Counted from the first letter of the stretch, positions 38,443-48,456 are shown. The stretch: 64,000 nt of DNA from Actinokineospora auranticolor (GCF_002934265.1 NZ_PTIX01000004.1:310001-374000), one strand, 5' to 3'. Notes: generated by a model from the sequence alone, not told the origin. Program-made: numbers and translations.

Positions 38443-40767
38443 TCAGGCGGTCACCTCCGCGGGAGCCGGGTCGAGTCGGACGACGATGGACTTCGACGTG
38501 GGGGTGTTGGACGTCTCGGCCGTCGAGTCCAGGGGGATCAGGGAGTTGGCTTCCGGGAAGTACGCCGCGGCGCAGCCGTGGGCTGTGGGGTAGGCGACGA
38601 CGCGGAAGTTGTGGGCGTGGCGTTCCGGGGTGCCGGTCGGGTCGTCCGGCCACTCGCTGACGAGGGTGACCAGTTGGCCGTCGGCGAGGCCCAGGGCGGT
38701 GATGTCGTCGGGGTTGACCAGGACGACGCGGCGGGCGTCCTTGATGCCGCGGTAGCGGTCGTCGAGGCCGTAGATGGTGGTGTTGTACTGGTCGTGGCTG
38801 CGGAGGGTTTGCAGCAGCAGGCGGCCCGGGGGTACCCGGAGCACGGTGAGCGGGTTGGCGGTGAACACCGCCTTGTCGTGCCGTGTCCCGGTGAACTCGC
38901 GGGAGTCGCGGGGGGCGTGGGGGAGGACGAAGCCGTCTGGTTGGCGGACCTTCGCGTTGTAGTCCGAGCAGCCGGGGACCACGCGGGAGATGCTGTCGCG
39001 GATCTGGTCGTAGTCGTCGGCGAACTTGGCCCACGGCACCGAGTGGTCCGGACCGAACAGGGCCAGTGCCAAGCCGCACACGATGCCGACTTCGGACAGC
39101 AGCTTCTCCGACGCGGGCGCCAATCGCCCACGCGACCGGTGCACCACCGACATCGAGTCCTCGACCGTCACGAACTGCTCGCCCGACGCCTGGAGGTCCC
39201 GCTCCGTCCGCCCCCGCGTGGGCAGGATCAGGGCGGTCTCCCCGTGCACGACGTGCGACCGGTTCAACTTCGTCGACACGTGCACCGTCAACGCGCACGA
39301 CCGCAGAGCCGACTCCGTCACCGAGGTGTCCGGTGCCGCCGAGACGAAGTTCCCCCCGACGGCCATGAACACCTTCGCCGACCCGTCCCGCATGGCCCGG
39401 ATCGCGTTGACCGTGTCATGCCCGTGCGAGCGCGGCGACGAGATCCCGAACTCGGTGTCCAGCGCCGCCAGGAACTTCTCCGGCATCTTCTCCCAGATGC
39501 CCATCGTGCGGTCGCCCTGCACGTTCGAGTGACCCCGGACCGGGCACAGCCCCGCCCCCGGCTTCCCGATCATCCCCCGCAGCAGCGCCACGTTGGCGAT
39601 CTCCCGGATGGTCGGCACGGAGTGCCGGTGCTGCGTCAACCCCATGGCCCAGCAGAAGATGACCCGCTCGGACGTCGCCACCATCCGCGCGACCCGCTCG
39701 ATCTGCTCCTGCGGCAACCCGGTGGCCACCCCGATCTCCGCCCAGTCTACCGACCGGACGCTCGCCGCGTACTCCTCGAACCCCTCGGTCCGCGACTCCA
39801 CGAACGAGCGATCCACGACCGTGCCCGGCTGCTCCGCCTCCCACCGCAGCAGCAGGTGCCCGATCGCCTGGAACAGCGCCTGGTCGCCGCCGAGCCGGAT
39901 CTGGCAGAACTCGTCCGCCAGCTCCGTGCCCTTGCCCACCAGACCCCGCGCGTTCTGCGGGTTCTTGAACCGCAGCAGCCCCGCCTCCGGCAGCGGGTTC
40001 ACCGCCACGATCCGCGTCCCACCGCGCTTGGCCACCTCGAGCGCGCTGAGCATCCGCGGGTGGTTGGTGCCCGGGTTCTGCCCCACCACCACGACCAGGT
40101 CCGCGTCGGTGATGTCGGCCAGGCTCACCGACCCCTTGCCGATCCCGGTGGTCTCCGCCAGGGCCGCCCCGGACGACTCGTGGCACATGTTCGAGCAGTC
40201 CGGCAGGTTGTTCGTGCCGTAGGACCGCACCAGCAACTGGTAGAGGAACGCCGCCTCGTTGCTCGTCCGCCCCGACGTGTAGAACACGGCCTCGTCCGGT
40301 GTGGACAAACCGCGCAGGTGCGCCGCGATCAACTCGAACGCGGCCGACCACGACACCGGCTCGTAGTGCGTCGCCCCCGGCCGCAGCACGACCGGCTCCG
40401 TGATCCGACCCTGCTGCCCCAGCCAGTAGTCGGTCCGCGAAGCCAGCGACGCCACCGAGTGCTCCGCGAAGAACTCCGGCCCCACCCGCCGCAGAGTCGC
40501 CTCCTCCGCGACGGCCTTCGCCCCGTTCTCGCAGAACTCGGCCAGCTTCCGGTGCCCCTGCGCCTCCGGCCAGGCGCAGCCCGGGCAGTCGAACCCCTCC
40601 CGCTGGTTGAGCAGCCGGAGGGTCTTCGCCGTGCGCACGGCCCCCATCTGCTCGACCCCGCGCTGCAGCGACACCAGGACGCCCGGGATCCCGGCTGCCC
40701 ACTGCTTCGGCGGGGAGACGTCGAGGTCCGATTCGGTGACGTCCCGCTCTGGGGGTTTGCTGACCAT
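38443..40767 (-). CDS. FdhF/YdeP-family molybdopterin oxidoreductase
   Basis: A 774-residue molybdo-bis-MGD enzyme of the formate-dehydrogenase-like FdhF/YdeP family. Visible are C61-P-G-C64 near the N-terminus, FYTSGRTSNEAAFLYQ, SNMCHESSG with Cys195 where the metal ligand region lies, VVVGQNPGTNHPR, GAGLCPVRGHSNVQGDRTMG and the C-terminal MopB domain (RRVVLVNPDDITALGLADGQ). Members are annotated as formate dehydrogenases or acid-resistance proteins; activity is uncertain. FdhD at 31.1 kb would mature it. ATG 40767. Confidence 0.9.
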   Translation of the reverse strand: MVSKPPERDVTESDLDVSPPKQWAAGIPGVLVSLQRGVEQMGAVRTAKTLRLLNQREGFDCPGCAWPEAQGHRKLAEFCENGAKAVAEEATLRRVGPEFFAEHSVASLASRTDYWLGQQGRITEPVVLRPGATHYEPVSWSAAFELIAAHLRGLSTPDEAVFYTSGRTSNEAAFLYQLLVRSYGTNNLPDCSNMCHESSGAALAETTGIGKGSVSLADITDADLVVVVGQNPGTNHPRMLSALEVAKRGGTRIVAVNPLPEAGLLRFKNPQNARGLVGKGTELADEFCQIRLGGDQALFQAIGHLLLRWEAEQPGTVVDRSFVESRTEGFEEYAASVRSVDWAEIGVATGLPQEQIERVARMVATSERVIFCWAMGLTQHRHSVPTIREIANVALLRGMIGKPGAGLCPVRGHSNVQGDRTMGIWEKMPEKFLAALDTEFGISSPRSHGHDTVNAIRAMRDGSAKVFMAVGGNFVSAAPDTSVTESALRSCALTVHVSTKLNRSHVVHGETALILPTRGRTERDLQASGEQFVTVEDSMSVVHRSRGRLAPASEKLLSEVGIVCGLALALFGPDHSVPWAKFADDYDQIRDSISRVVPGCSDYNAKVRQPDGFVLPHAPRDSREFTGTRHDKAVFTANPLTVLRVPPGRLLLQTLRSHDQYNTTIYGLDDRYRGIKDARRVVLVNPDDITALGLADGQLVTLVSEWPDDPTGTPERHAHNFRVVAYPTAHGCAAAYFPEANSLIPLDSTAETSNTPTSKSIVVRLDPAPAEVTA

Positions 40768-40886
40768 GTGCCTATGGTCGTCCACCACCCCGGCTCACCG
40801 CAAAAAGTTGTCCACAACCCCATTGAGCACTTGACAGGGGTGGCGACGAGGCTCTGACCAGCGGCTCCCGCCCAGGAGCCGCCAGG

Positions 40887-41852
40887 TCAGGCCGGGCAGC
40901 CGCTGGTGTTCGGCACCGCCGTGTTGAGGTCGAAGTACGCCTCCGGCCCCAGTCCCGTCCCCCCGGTCGCCACCGGGTCCTTGTACGCGGGCGCCAGGAA
41001 CCCCCGCTTGTACGCGTCGCACGAGATCGAGTACCCGTACCCGCCGACCTCGCCGTACCAGAGCCCCTGGCTGCCCGGCGTCCAGTGCGGCCCGCGCAGC
41101 AGCTTGTACTCCACGTCCGCCCGCACCACGACCAGGATGTCCATCGCCGAGGTGTGCTTGGGCTGCCGGTCGTCGGCGAAGGCGTAGACGAAGACGTAGT
41201 TGGTGCGCACGACCAGTTGCCCCGGTCCGCCCGCGCTCACCTGCATCGACCCGTTGACCTTCGGCGCGACCGGCAGCAGCGCGCTGCCCTTGTCGATCAT
41301 GCTGACCAGGCCCTGGGTCTGCGGCTGCTGGGCCGTGCCGAACAGCGGCTGCAGCTGCCTGCGCGAGTCCGGGGCCAGCAGCGACAGGTACCGCTGGGGG
41401 TTGTGGTCGGCCAGCATCGCCGGGTCCAGCCTGCTGGCGATCAGCACGTCCCGCACCAGGGCCGTGGCCTGCGCGACCTCGTCCTTGGTGAACTCGCCGA
41501 CCGGCATCGCCGGGGGCGCCTTGACGCCGTCGGCGCCGTCCGCCCAGCCCGCCGCGGGCGTGCCCGCGTACGGCCGGTTCGCGTCGACGGTGGGCAGCGC
41601 GAACTCGGCGTCGCCGCCACCGCCGCCACCGTCGCCCTTGGGCGAGCGGTCGAACACCCCGACGCCGACCAGCAGCATGACAACAGCGACCGCCGCCACG
41701 AGGGCGGCGGCCACCACGAGCCAGCGCTCGAGCCTGCGACGGCGCGCACGGCGCATCATCGCCTTCACGTCGGCTCTCGCCGAGTCCCGCACACGGCGTC
41801 GCCACGCGGCGTCCTGTAACGCCGCGTGATCGCCGTACTCACGTTGGTCCAC
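40887..41852 (-). CDS. Membrane-anchored conserved protein, unknown
   Basis: A 321-residue protein: Arg-rich cytoplasmic start (about 20-42), one membrane helix (43-66), a Gly-rich linker (73-80) and a large outside domain with several Trp/Tyr (GPHWTPGSQGLWYGEVGGYGYS) and two late Cys (SCDAYKRGF, TSGCPA) that may form a disulfide. The GTG at 41852 lies just after GGGGGG. Similar proteins occur in Pseudonocardiaceae; no function is known. A longer frame to 42041 lacks a ribosome site. Confidence 0.75.
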   Translation of the reverse strand: MDQREYGDHAALQDAAWRRRVRDSARADVKAMMRRARRRRLERWLVVAAALVAAVAVVMLLVGVGVFDRSPKGDGGGGGGDAEFALPTVDANRPYAGTPAAGWADGADGVKAPPAMPVGEFTKDEVAQATALVRDVLIASRLDPAMLADHNPQRYLSLLAPDSRRQLQPLFGTAQQPQTQGLVSMIDKGSALLPVAPKVNGSMQVSAGGPGQLVVRTNYVFVYAFADDRQPKHTSAMDILVVVRADVEYKLLRGPHWTPGSQGLWYGEVGGYGYSISCDAYKRGFLAPAYKDPVATGGTGLGPEAYFDLNTAVPNTSGCPA

Positions 41853-42103
41853 CGGCCCCCCAAGGGCGATCCAAACCGGCGGACCGGTCTGGTTGAGGTG
41901 TCGACTGCCTGGTGAACACACCATCGATACGGCCACATCCGGCGTTAACAAAGCGATCACGCGAACTGTCCGCGCTGCGGTGAACGGCACTCGAAACCCG
42001 ACCAACGGTCGCACCTGTTCATTTTGGTCGCGGCTGGTCACCCGGTTGGCGTAAGCAAACAGCGAGGGTCGAATTGGGACCCACGGGGCGTCTGCCGAAG
42101 CGG

Positions 42104-42131
42104 ACCTGAGCCACCTCGAAGTGGCTCAGGT
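42104..42131. terminator. Perfect 11-bp hairpin after the second ValS gene
   Basis: ACCTGAGCCAC/GTGGCTCAGGT (42104-42114, 42121-42131), six-base loop, eight bases past the stop. No T-run. Confidence 0.6.
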
Positions 42132-42138
42132 CACAAGT

Positions 42139-44607
42139 CTACTCCGACAAAAGAGTGACGGTGGCGGAAACGCCGGGGTGCGGCAAGCGGGTGTACCGCA
42201 GCGCCCGAACGGAGCCCGCGGCCCGCAGGTCGGCCTCGGCCGCGCGCAGTGCCATCTCCTCCTCCGGGCCGCACTCGAGCACCAGTTCGGCCACCGGCCA
42301 GCGCATGGACCGGCGGGCCTCCGACTTGGCCCGCCGGACCGCTACCAAGACCTCGGTGGCCAGGGCAAGCGTCTCGGCGAACCCTTCGGTTCCGGTCACT
42401 GTCGGCCACGGAGCGGAGTGCACCGAGCCCTTCTGCCACCACGACCACGTCTCCTCCGCCGCGAACGGCAGGAACGGCGCAAGAAGCCTCTGCAGGGCCG
42501 ACAGGCACACCCGCAACGCGGCCCTGGCCGAGTCTCCACCGTCCCCGTACGCGCGATCCTTGACCAGCTCCAGGTAGTCGTCGCACCACGACCAGAAGAA
42601 CCGCTCGATCCGCTCGAGCGCGTCGGTGTACTCGCCGTCGTCGAAGGCGGCTGTGGTAGCCGCGACCACTGCGTCCAACTCGGCCAGCGCCGCCAGGTCC
42701 AGCGGCTCGGACACCGTCTGACCTGGGGCGAAGCCGAGTACGAACCGGCTCGCGTTGAGCAGCTTCGTGGCCAGCCGCCGACCCACCCGCATGCGGGTCT
42801 CGTCGAACACCGTGTCCACGCCGGGGCGCCCCGACGCCGCCCAGTAGCGCACCGCGTCCGCGCCGTAGTCGTCCAACAACGACTCCGGGGTCACTGCCGT
42901 GCCGTCCTTCTTGCTGAGCTTCCGACGGTCCGGGGTCACCACCCACCCGGACAGCGCCGTCTGCCGCCACGGGAGGACCCCGGTCTCGGTATGCGCACGC
43001 AGCACGGTTGAGAACAACCAAGTCCGGATGATCTCGTGGCCCTGAGGGCGCAGATCCATCGGATACGTCCGACCGAACAGCTCCGGGTCGTCGTCGGCCC
43101 CGCACACCAGCAGCGGTGTGAGCGACGAGGTGGCCCACGTGTCCATCACGTCCGGGTCGGCCGTGAACCCGCCGGGCGCGCCGCGCTGGTCCTCGGTGTA
43201 GCCCAGAGGGGTGTCGGAGGCCGGGTCGACGGGCAGGTCCGCTGGAATGATCGGATTCGCGTAGTCCGGCTCCCCGGTGGCGTTAATCGGGTACCAAAGC
43301 GGAAAGGGCACCCCGAAGAACCGTTGCCTGCTGATCAACCAATCGCCCGCCAGCCCTTCCGTCCAGTTCTCAAAACGCACGTGCATATGCACCGGCTGCC
43401 AGTGCAACTCGCGTCCCCGGGCGAGCAGGGTTTCTCGATGCGCCGACGACTTGATGAACCACTGACGCCCCGACACGATCTCCAATGGTCGGTCTCCGCG
43501 CTCGTAGTAGGCCACCGGACGCTCCACCGCGCGGGGCTCACCTAGGAGCGCTCCCGCTGCGCGCAGTGACGACACCACCCCCTCACGGGCGGCGTGCACC
43601 GTCTTACCCGCCAGCGCGCGGTAGGGCTCCGCAGCGACCCCCGGCGGCGGGTCGGCAAGGAACCGACCGTCTCGGCCGATCACCGGACGCACGGGCAGAC
43701 CCAACTCGCGCCACCACCGCACATCGGTCAAATCGCCGAAGGTGCAGCACATGACCAACCCGCTCCCGCGCTCGGGATCGGCCTCCGGATGCGTCAACAC
43801 CGGCACGGGCACCCCGAACACCGGGGTGAGCACGGTCGTGCCCACCAGCGCGCGGTGGCGCTCGTCGTCGGGGTGCGCGATCAACGCCACGCACGCGGGC
43901 AGCAGCTCCGGGCGCGTGGTCTCCACCTCCACGCCCTCGGCGAACCGCAACGTGTGCCACGCCCCCTTACGCGGGCGGTGCTCCACCTCGGCCTGGGCCA
44001 CCGCAGTCCGGAAGCCCACGTCCCACAACGTCGGCGCCTCAGCCTGGTAAGCCTCACCCGAGGCCAGGAGACGCAAGAACGACCGCTGCGACAACCGTCG
44101 CGCTCGCTCGCCGATGGTCGTATAGGTGCGAGACCAGTCCACGGATAGACCCAACCGGCGCCACAACGCCTCGTAGCCCTTCTCGTCCTCCTCCGTCTGC
44201 CGCGCGCACAGCTCCACGAAGTTGCGCCTGGAGATCGCGGTCGGTTCACCGGTAGGTGTGAACCCGGGGTCGTAGGGCAGGCTCGGATCGCACGTCACGT
44301 TGTGCACGAGCTGCACCCGTCGCTCGGTCGGCAGCCCGTTGTCGTCCCACCCCATCGGGTAGAACACGTCCTTGCCGCGCATGCGCTGGTAGCGCGCGAT
44401 CAGGTCCGTGTGCGTGTACGAGAACACGTGACCGATGTGCAGGCTGCCGCTGACCGACGGCGGAGGCGTGTCGATGGAGAAAACGCCTTCCCGTGGCCGA
44501 TCCCCGCGGAAGCGGTATACAGCGGACTCTGCCCACCGGGGGGTCCACGTCGCTTCCAGCCCGTCGAGGGACGGGCGCTCGGGCACGGTAGGTGCGTTGT
44601 CTGCCAT
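42139..44607 (-). CDS. Second valyl-tRNA synthetase, archaeal-like
   Basis: An 822-residue class I aminoacyl-tRNA synthetase. HIGH is exact (57-60) within SLHIGHVFSYTHTDLIARYQ, followed by GWDDNGLPTERRVQ; the editing domain has TTRPELLPACVALIAHPDDE; the KMSKS loop reads KLSKK (about 561-565); and PQGHEIIRTWLFSTVL is the pattern of archaeal-type ValS rather than the bacterial one. It has the anticodon-binding domain but lacks the C-terminal coiled coil of bacterial ValS. It is divergent from the normal valS, 68 bases away. It may be a resistance or regulated paralogue acquired by transfer. A -10 hexamer ends seven bases from the ATG. Confidence 0.88.
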   Translation of the reverse strand: MADNAPTVPERPSLDGLEATWTPRWAESAVYRFRGDRPREGVFSIDTPPPSVSGSLHIGHVFSYTHTDLIARYQRMRGKDVFYPMGWDDNGLPTERRVQLVHNVTCDPSLPYDPGFTPTGEPTAISRRNFVELCARQTEEDEKGYEALWRRLGLSVDWSRTYTTIGERARRLSQRSFLRLLASGEAYQAEAPTLWDVGFRTAVAQAEVEHRPRKGAWHTLRFAEGVEVETTRPELLPACVALIAHPDDERHRALVGTTVLTPVFGVPVPVLTHPEADPERGSGLVMCCTFGDLTDVRWWRELGLPVRPVIGRDGRFLADPPPGVAAEPYRALAGKTVHAAREGVVSSLRAAGALLGEPRAVERPVAYYERGDRPLEIVSGRQWFIKSSAHRETLLARGRELHWQPVHMHVRFENWTEGLAGDWLISRQRFFGVPFPLWYPINATGEPDYANPIIPADLPVDPASDTPLGYTEDQRGAPGGFTADPDVMDTWATSSLTPLLVCGADDDPELFGRTYPMDLRPQGHEIIRTWLFSTVLRAHTETGVLPWRQTALSGWVVTPDRRKLSKKDGTAVTPESLLDDYGADAVRYWAASGRPGVDTVFDETRMRVGRRLATKLLNASRFVLGFAPGQTVSEPLDLAALAELDAVVAATTAAFDDGEYTDALERIERFFWSWCDDYLELVKDRAYGDGGDSARAALRVCLSALQRLLAPFLPFAAEETWSWWQKGSVHSAPWPTVTGTEGFAETLALATEVLVAVRRAKSEARRSMRWPVAELVLECGPEEEMALRAAEADLRAAGSVRALRYTRLPHPGVSATVTLLSE

Positions 44608-44613
44608 AACCGG

Positions 44614-44619
44614 ACGGTA
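44614..44619 (-). promoter_or_regulatory. -10 hexamer TACCGT of the second valS, leaderless
   Basis: TACCGT on the minus strand ends seven bases before the ATG at 44607; transcription would start at the start codon. Confidence 0.55.
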
Positions 44620-44663
44620 GTGGCCTCCCCGCTCCCGGTTCGACCCGTTTTCCCTGGCCTTCG

Positions 44664-44669
44664 TAGACT
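44664..44669 (+). promoter_or_regulatory. -10 hexamer TAGACT of valS, leaderless
   Basis: TAGACT ends seven bases before the GTG at 44676, mirroring the arrangement of the divergent paralogue. Confidence 0.55.
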
Positions 44670-44675
44670 CGCACC

Positions 44676-47306
44676 GTGACTGAGACCCCCACCTCACCAA
44701 CCACCGACCTCCCCTCGGCCTGGGAGCCGAGCGCGGTAGAGGCGGAGCTGTACGAGGGATGGGTAGCCGCCGGGTACTTCACCGCCGACGCGGCCAGCGA
44801 CAAGCCGCCGTTCACGATCGTGCTGCCCCCGCCGAACGTCACCGGCAGCCTGCACATGGGCCACGCGCTCAACCACACGGTCATGGACGCGCTGACCCGC
44901 CGCCGCCGGATGCAGGGCTACGAGGTCCTGTGGCTGCCGGGCATGGACCACGCGGGCATCGCCACCCAGAACGTCGTGGAGCGCCAGCTGGCGAGCCAGG
45001 GCCTGTCCCGGCACGACCTGGGCCGCGAGGCGTTCGTCGAGCGCGTCTGGGAGTGGAAGACCGAGTACGGCGGCAAGATCCTCGACCAGATGCGCCGCCT
45101 CGGCGACGGCGTCGACTGGTCCCGCGAGCGCTTCACCATGGACGACGGCCTGTCCCGCGCCGTGCAGACGATCTTCAAGCGCCTCTACGACTCCGAGCTG
45201 ATCTACCGCGCCGAGCGCATCATCAACTGGTGCCCGCGCTGCCGCACCGCGCTGTCGGACATCGAGGTCGAGCACTCCGAGGACGAGGGCGAGCTGGTCT
45301 CCATCCGCTACGGCGATGGTGACGCCTCGATCGTCGTCGCCACTACGCGCGCGGAGACGATGCTCGGCGACACCGCCGTTGCCGTGCACCCCGACGACGA
45401 GCGCTACAAGCACCTTGTCGGCACCGAGGTGGCCCTACCGCTCACGGGTAGGCGCATCCCCGTAGTGGCCGACGAGCACGTCGACCCGGAGTTCGGCACA
45501 GGCGCGGTCAAGGTGACCCCGGCCCACGACCCCAACGACTTCGAGATCGGCCGTAGGCACAACCTGCCGTCTCTTACGGTCATGGACATCAAGGGCAACA
45601 TCACCGTCCACGGCCCCTTCGAGGGCCTGGACCGCTTCGAGGCCCGCCCGGCCGTGGTGCGCGCGCTGCGCGAAGAGGGCCGCATCGTTGCGGAGAAGAG
45701 GCCCTACCTGCACTCGGTCGGCCACTGCTCACGTTGTGACACCGTTGTCGAACCGCGGCTGTCCTTGCAGTGGTGGGTCAAGGTCGAGCCTCTTGCGCGC
45801 GCGGCCGGTGACGCGGTGCGCGACGGTCGTACCCAGGTGCACCCGCCGGAGCTGGCCAAGCGCTACTTCGACTGGGTCGACAACATGCACGACTGGACCA
45901 TCTCGCGGCAGCTCTGGTGGGGCCACCGCATCCCGGTTTGGTACGGCCCGGACGACCAGGTGGTGTGCGTCGGACCGGACGAGGAGCCGCCGACCGGCCA
46001 GGGCTGGACCCAGGACCCGGATGTGCTCGACACGTGGTTCTCGTCGGCGTTGTGGCCGATCTCCACCCTCGGCTGGCCCGCGGAGTCGGCGGACCTGGCC
46101 AAGTTCTATCCGACCAGTGTGCTGTCGACCGGCTACGACATCCTCTTCTTCTGGGTCGCCCGGATGATGATGTTCGGCCTCTACGCGATGGACGGACAGC
46201 AGCCCTTCGACCACGTCTACCTGCACGGTCTTATCCGTGACGCGCAGGGCAAGAAGATGTCGAAGTCGCGCGGCAACGTCATCGACCCCCTCGACTGGTT
46301 GGACCGCTTCGGCGCGGACGCCACCCGCTTCACCCTCGCGCGCGGCGCGAACCCGGGTAGCGACATGGCCCTGGCCGAGGAGTGGGCGGCCGGATCGCGC
46401 AACTTCGGCACGAAGCTGTGGAACGCCAGCCGCTTCGCCCTGATGAACGGCGCCACTACGGCCGTTCCGGTGCCCGACCGCGCGGAACTGACGGACGCCG
46501 ACCGGTGGATCCTCGACTCCGCCGACGCCCTCTTGTCTGAAGTGGACAAGCTGTTCGAAGGCTTCCAGTTCGCCAAGCTGTGCGACGCGCTCTACCACTT
46601 CACGTGGGACCTCTACTGCGACTGGTACCTGGAGTTGGCCAAGGTCCAGATCGCCGAGGGCGGCGCGCGCGCCGATGCCACCCGCGCGGTACTCGGCCAC
46701 GTGCTCGACAAGGTGCTGCGGCTGCTGCACCCGGTCATCCCGTTCGTCACCGAGGTGCTGTGGAAGGCGCTGACCGGCAAGGAGTCCGTGGTCATCGCGG
46801 ACTGGCCCACGGTGTCGGGTGCCGAGCGCGACGCGCAAGCCAAGGTTCGCGTGGAGGGCGTGCAGAAGCTCATCACCGAGATCCGGCGGTTCCGCGCGGA
46901 TCAGGGGGTAAAGCCCGGCCAGAAGGTGAAGGCGCGCCTGTCCGGTGTGGACGCGGTAGGCCTAACCGCGCACCAGACGGCCGTTACCGCGTTGGCGCGC
47001 CTAGAGGCGCCGGGTGACGAGTTCGCGGCAAGTGCGTCGTTGGAGGTCTCACTGGCCGGTGGGACCGTCACCGTGGAGTTGGACCTGTCCGGCACCGTTG
47101 ACGTCGCAGCGGAGCGCAAGCGCTTGACCAAGGACCTGACGGTGGCCGAGAAGGAACTCGCGCAGTGTGCGGCCAAGCTGGGCAACCCCAAGTTCACCGA
47201 CAAGGCCCCCGCGGACGTCGTGGACAAGATCCGCGTGCGCCGCGACGCCGCCGCCGCCGAGATCACCCGCGTGCAGGCCCGACTTGAGGCACTGCCCGCG
47301 AGCTGA
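44676..47306 (+). CDS. valS: Valyl-tRNA synthetase (housekeeping)
   Basis: An 876-residue bacterial ValS, the same length as the mycobacterial enzyme. [17 protein letters not shown] carries HMGH at 60-63; the editing domain has [25 protein letters not shown] is at 527-531; the C-terminal coiled-coil arm spans about 815-876 ([19 protein letters not shown]). It charges tRNA-Val. It is followed not by folC, as in mycobacteria, but by a 2.7-kb accessory insertion. Confidence 0.97.
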   Translation: MTETPTSPTTDLPSAWEPSAVEAELYEGWVAAGYFTADAASDKPPFTIVLPPPNVTGSLHMGHALNHTVMDALTRRRRMQGYEVLWLPGMDHAGIATQNVVERQLASQGLSRHDLGREAFVERVWEWKTEYGGKILDQMRRLGDGVDWSRERFTMDDGLSRAVQTIFKRLYDSELIYRAERIINWCPRCRTALSDIEVEHSEDEGELVSIRYGDGDASIVVATTRAETMLGDTAVAVHPDDERYKHLVGTEVALPLTGRRIPVVADEHVDPEFGTGAVKVTPAHDPNDFEIGRRHNLPSLTVMDIKGNITVHGPFEGLDRFEARPAVVRALREEGRIVAEKRPYLHSVGHCSRCDTVVEPRLSLQWWVKVEPLARAAGDAVRDGRTQVHPPELAKRYFDWVDNMHDWTISRQLWWGHRIPVWYGPDDQVVCVGPDEEPPTGQGWTQDPDVLDTWFSSALWPISTLGWPAESADLAKFYPTSVLSTGYDILFFWVARMMMFGLYAMDGQQPFDHVYLHGLIRDAQGKKMSKSRGNVIDPLDWLDRFGADATRFTLARGANPGSDMALAEEWAAGSRNFGTKLWNASRFALMNGATTAVPVPDRAELTDADRWILDSADALLSEVDKLFEGFQFAKLCDALYHFTWDLYCDWYLELAKVQIAEGGARADATRAVLGHVLDKVLRLLHPVIPFVTEVLWKALTGKESVVIADWPTVSGAERDAQAKVRVEGVQKLITEIRRFRADQGVKPGQKVKARLSGVDAVGLTAHQTAVTALARLEAPGDEFAASASLEVSLAGGTVTVELDLSGTVDVAAERKRLTKDLTVAEKELAQCAAKLGNPKFTDKAPADVVDKIRVRRDAAAAEITRVQARLEALPAS

Positions 47307-47339
47307 TGCTTTCGCCGGTCACGGGGTCACGAAGATCAT

Positions 47340-47345
47340 TAGTGT
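47340..47345 (+). promoter_or_regulatory. -10 hexamer TAGTGT, leaderless
   Basis: TAGTGT ends seven bases before the ATG at 47352, with no ribosome site. Confidence 0.45.
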
Positions 47346-47351
47346 GGCGCC

Positions 47352-47879
47352 ATGGCATCGCTACTCGCCCTGATCGCCGCGCACGATGAGGTGGCCCGGG
47401 TACTGGCCTGGCCCGGCGGTTTCGAGCTGGGCCGGGCCGACCACCTCGAGGACGTCCACCTCGCGGGCGGCGCGGCGCTGGAGCCGATCGCGGGCGACCA
47501 GTCGGGCGGCACGTTCTTCTTCTGTGGCGAAGGCGGTGAAGAACGCCCGGTGCTCTATGCGGACTCCGAGGGCGGGGCGGCGCTGCTCGCCACCGGTCTC
47601 CCGGAGTTGTTGCGGCTGCTGCTCGTTGTGCCTTGGTGGGGGGATTGCCCCGCGTTCACCGCCGAGGAGCACGAGGAGGCGAGGGGTTGGTACCTCGAGG
47701 ACGAGCCGGACCTGCTCCCGCAACGGGAGCGGGCGGCGGCCGTGCTCGGCTTGGAGCTGCCGGACGGGGCTACCGCACTGGCCCGGCTGCGCGAGGTCGC
47801 GACCTCGGCGGGGCCGGACTTCGCACTGGTCCTCACCTCGGACAACGAGCCCTACCGGCAGCTCATCCCGAAGGGGTGA
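47352..47879 (+). CDS. Hypothetical acidic protein, 175 residues
   Basis: A soluble, acidic protein (GGTFFFCGEGGEERPVLYAD, WWGDCPAFTAEEHEEARG). The mix of GD/ED-rich loops and the strand pattern recall SUKH/SMI1-type immunity proteins, but I cannot confirm that. It is the first gene of the accessory insertion between valS and folC and has its own leaderless promoter. Convergent with the macro-domain gene, seven bases apart. Confidence 0.7.
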   Translation: MASLLALIAAHDEVARVLAWPGGFELGRADHLEDVHLAGGAALEPIAGDQSGGTFFFCGEGGEERPVLYADSEGGAALLATGLPELLRLLLVVPWWGDCPAFTAEEHEEARGWYLEDEPDLLPQRERAAAVLGLELPDGATALARLREVATSAGPDFALVLTSDNEPYRQLIPKG

Positions 47880-47885
47880 CGTACC

Positions 47886-48368
47886 TCAGGCCGGTACGGG
47901 CAAGTCATAGACCGTGACGGGGATGCCGGTGAGTTCGTCGGTGATGAGCGGCTCGATGTCCTCCCAACGACCACCCGCGAGGCCCGCGCCGATGCGGGGC
48001 ATGTGCACGCTCGCGCCGAGGGGGGCTGCTTGGGTCGCGAGGTGGCGCAGGCACTGGCGTAAGGCGTCGTAGCGGATCGGTGGGGTGGTGGTGCGGCTGG
48101 TGCGGGTGCCGCGTTGGCCGACCATGTTGGCGACCCAGATGTCGGCCGTGACCTGTACGAGTTGAGTCGCCCCGAGGCCGAACTCGTTGTTGGCCCGGTC
48201 TCGGTACCAGCGGCGGAAGGCGGCTTCGGGCTCCGGCCAGCGCGCGGAGATGGCCAGGACGAAACCCCTGCCCCAGCCGCCGCGGTCGTTGCAGACGTGG
48301 GCGATGACCTTGGGGCCGGTTGCCTGGGGGGCGGTCGCGTCGCCGACCAGGTAGTGGATGTCCGCCAT
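47886..48368 (-). CDS. Macro-domain protein (ADP-ribose binding or hydrolysing)
   Basis: A 160-residue single macro domain. The opening IHYLVGDATAP, VIAHVCNDRGGWGRGFVLAI and the loop MPRIGAGLAGGRW match the TARG1/Poa1-like branch that binds ADP-ribose or removes it from proteins or DNA. The Asn and Asp in VCNDRGGWG line the expected site. Its client is unknown. No toxin gene of the DarT type is adjacent, so a toxin-antitoxin role is only a possibility. A TACCGT hexamer lies nine bases before the ATG. Confidence 0.87.
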   Translation of the reverse strand: MADIHYLVGDATAPQATGPKVIAHVCNDRGGWGRGFVLAISARWPEPEAAFRRWYRDRANNEFGLGATQLVQVTADIWVANMVGQRGTRTSRTTTPPIRYDALRQCLRHLATQAAPLGASVHMPRIGAGLAGGRWEDIEPLITDELTGIPVTVYDLPVPA

Positions 48369-48408
48369 GGGCGGGGACGGTAGGCGGGCGCACCGACAAG
48401 ATCGCTGG

Positions 48409-48452
48409 TCGTGACGGTGCCAGGTCCGGCGTCGGACCTGGCACCGTCACGA
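48409..48452. terminator. Perfect 20-bp stem-loop
   Basis: Arms 48409-48428 and 48433-48452 are fully complementary with a four-base loop, between the macro-domain start and the stop of the next minus-strand gene. It most likely ends that gene's transcript; no T-run follows. Confidence 0.65.
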
Positions 48453-48456
48453 GCGG

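Noticed and set aside
37400-39298. 632-codon minus-strand frame through the low-complexity region
   Set aside because: Its first part is a shadow of the molybdoenzyme gene, the rest is array and degenerate repeats.
38095-40857. 920-codon plus-strand frame covering the 8-bp array and the antisense of the molybdoenzyme gene
   Set aside because: It reads through the octanucleotide array and the complement of a clear gene.
44608-44675. T-box or other riboswitch before either valS
   Set aside because: The 68-bp spacer is too short and both starts look leaderless.
47886-48368. DarTG-type toxin-antitoxin with the macro-domain gene
   Set aside because: No DarT-like ADP-ribosyltransferase is adjacent; the macro domain is of a different branch.
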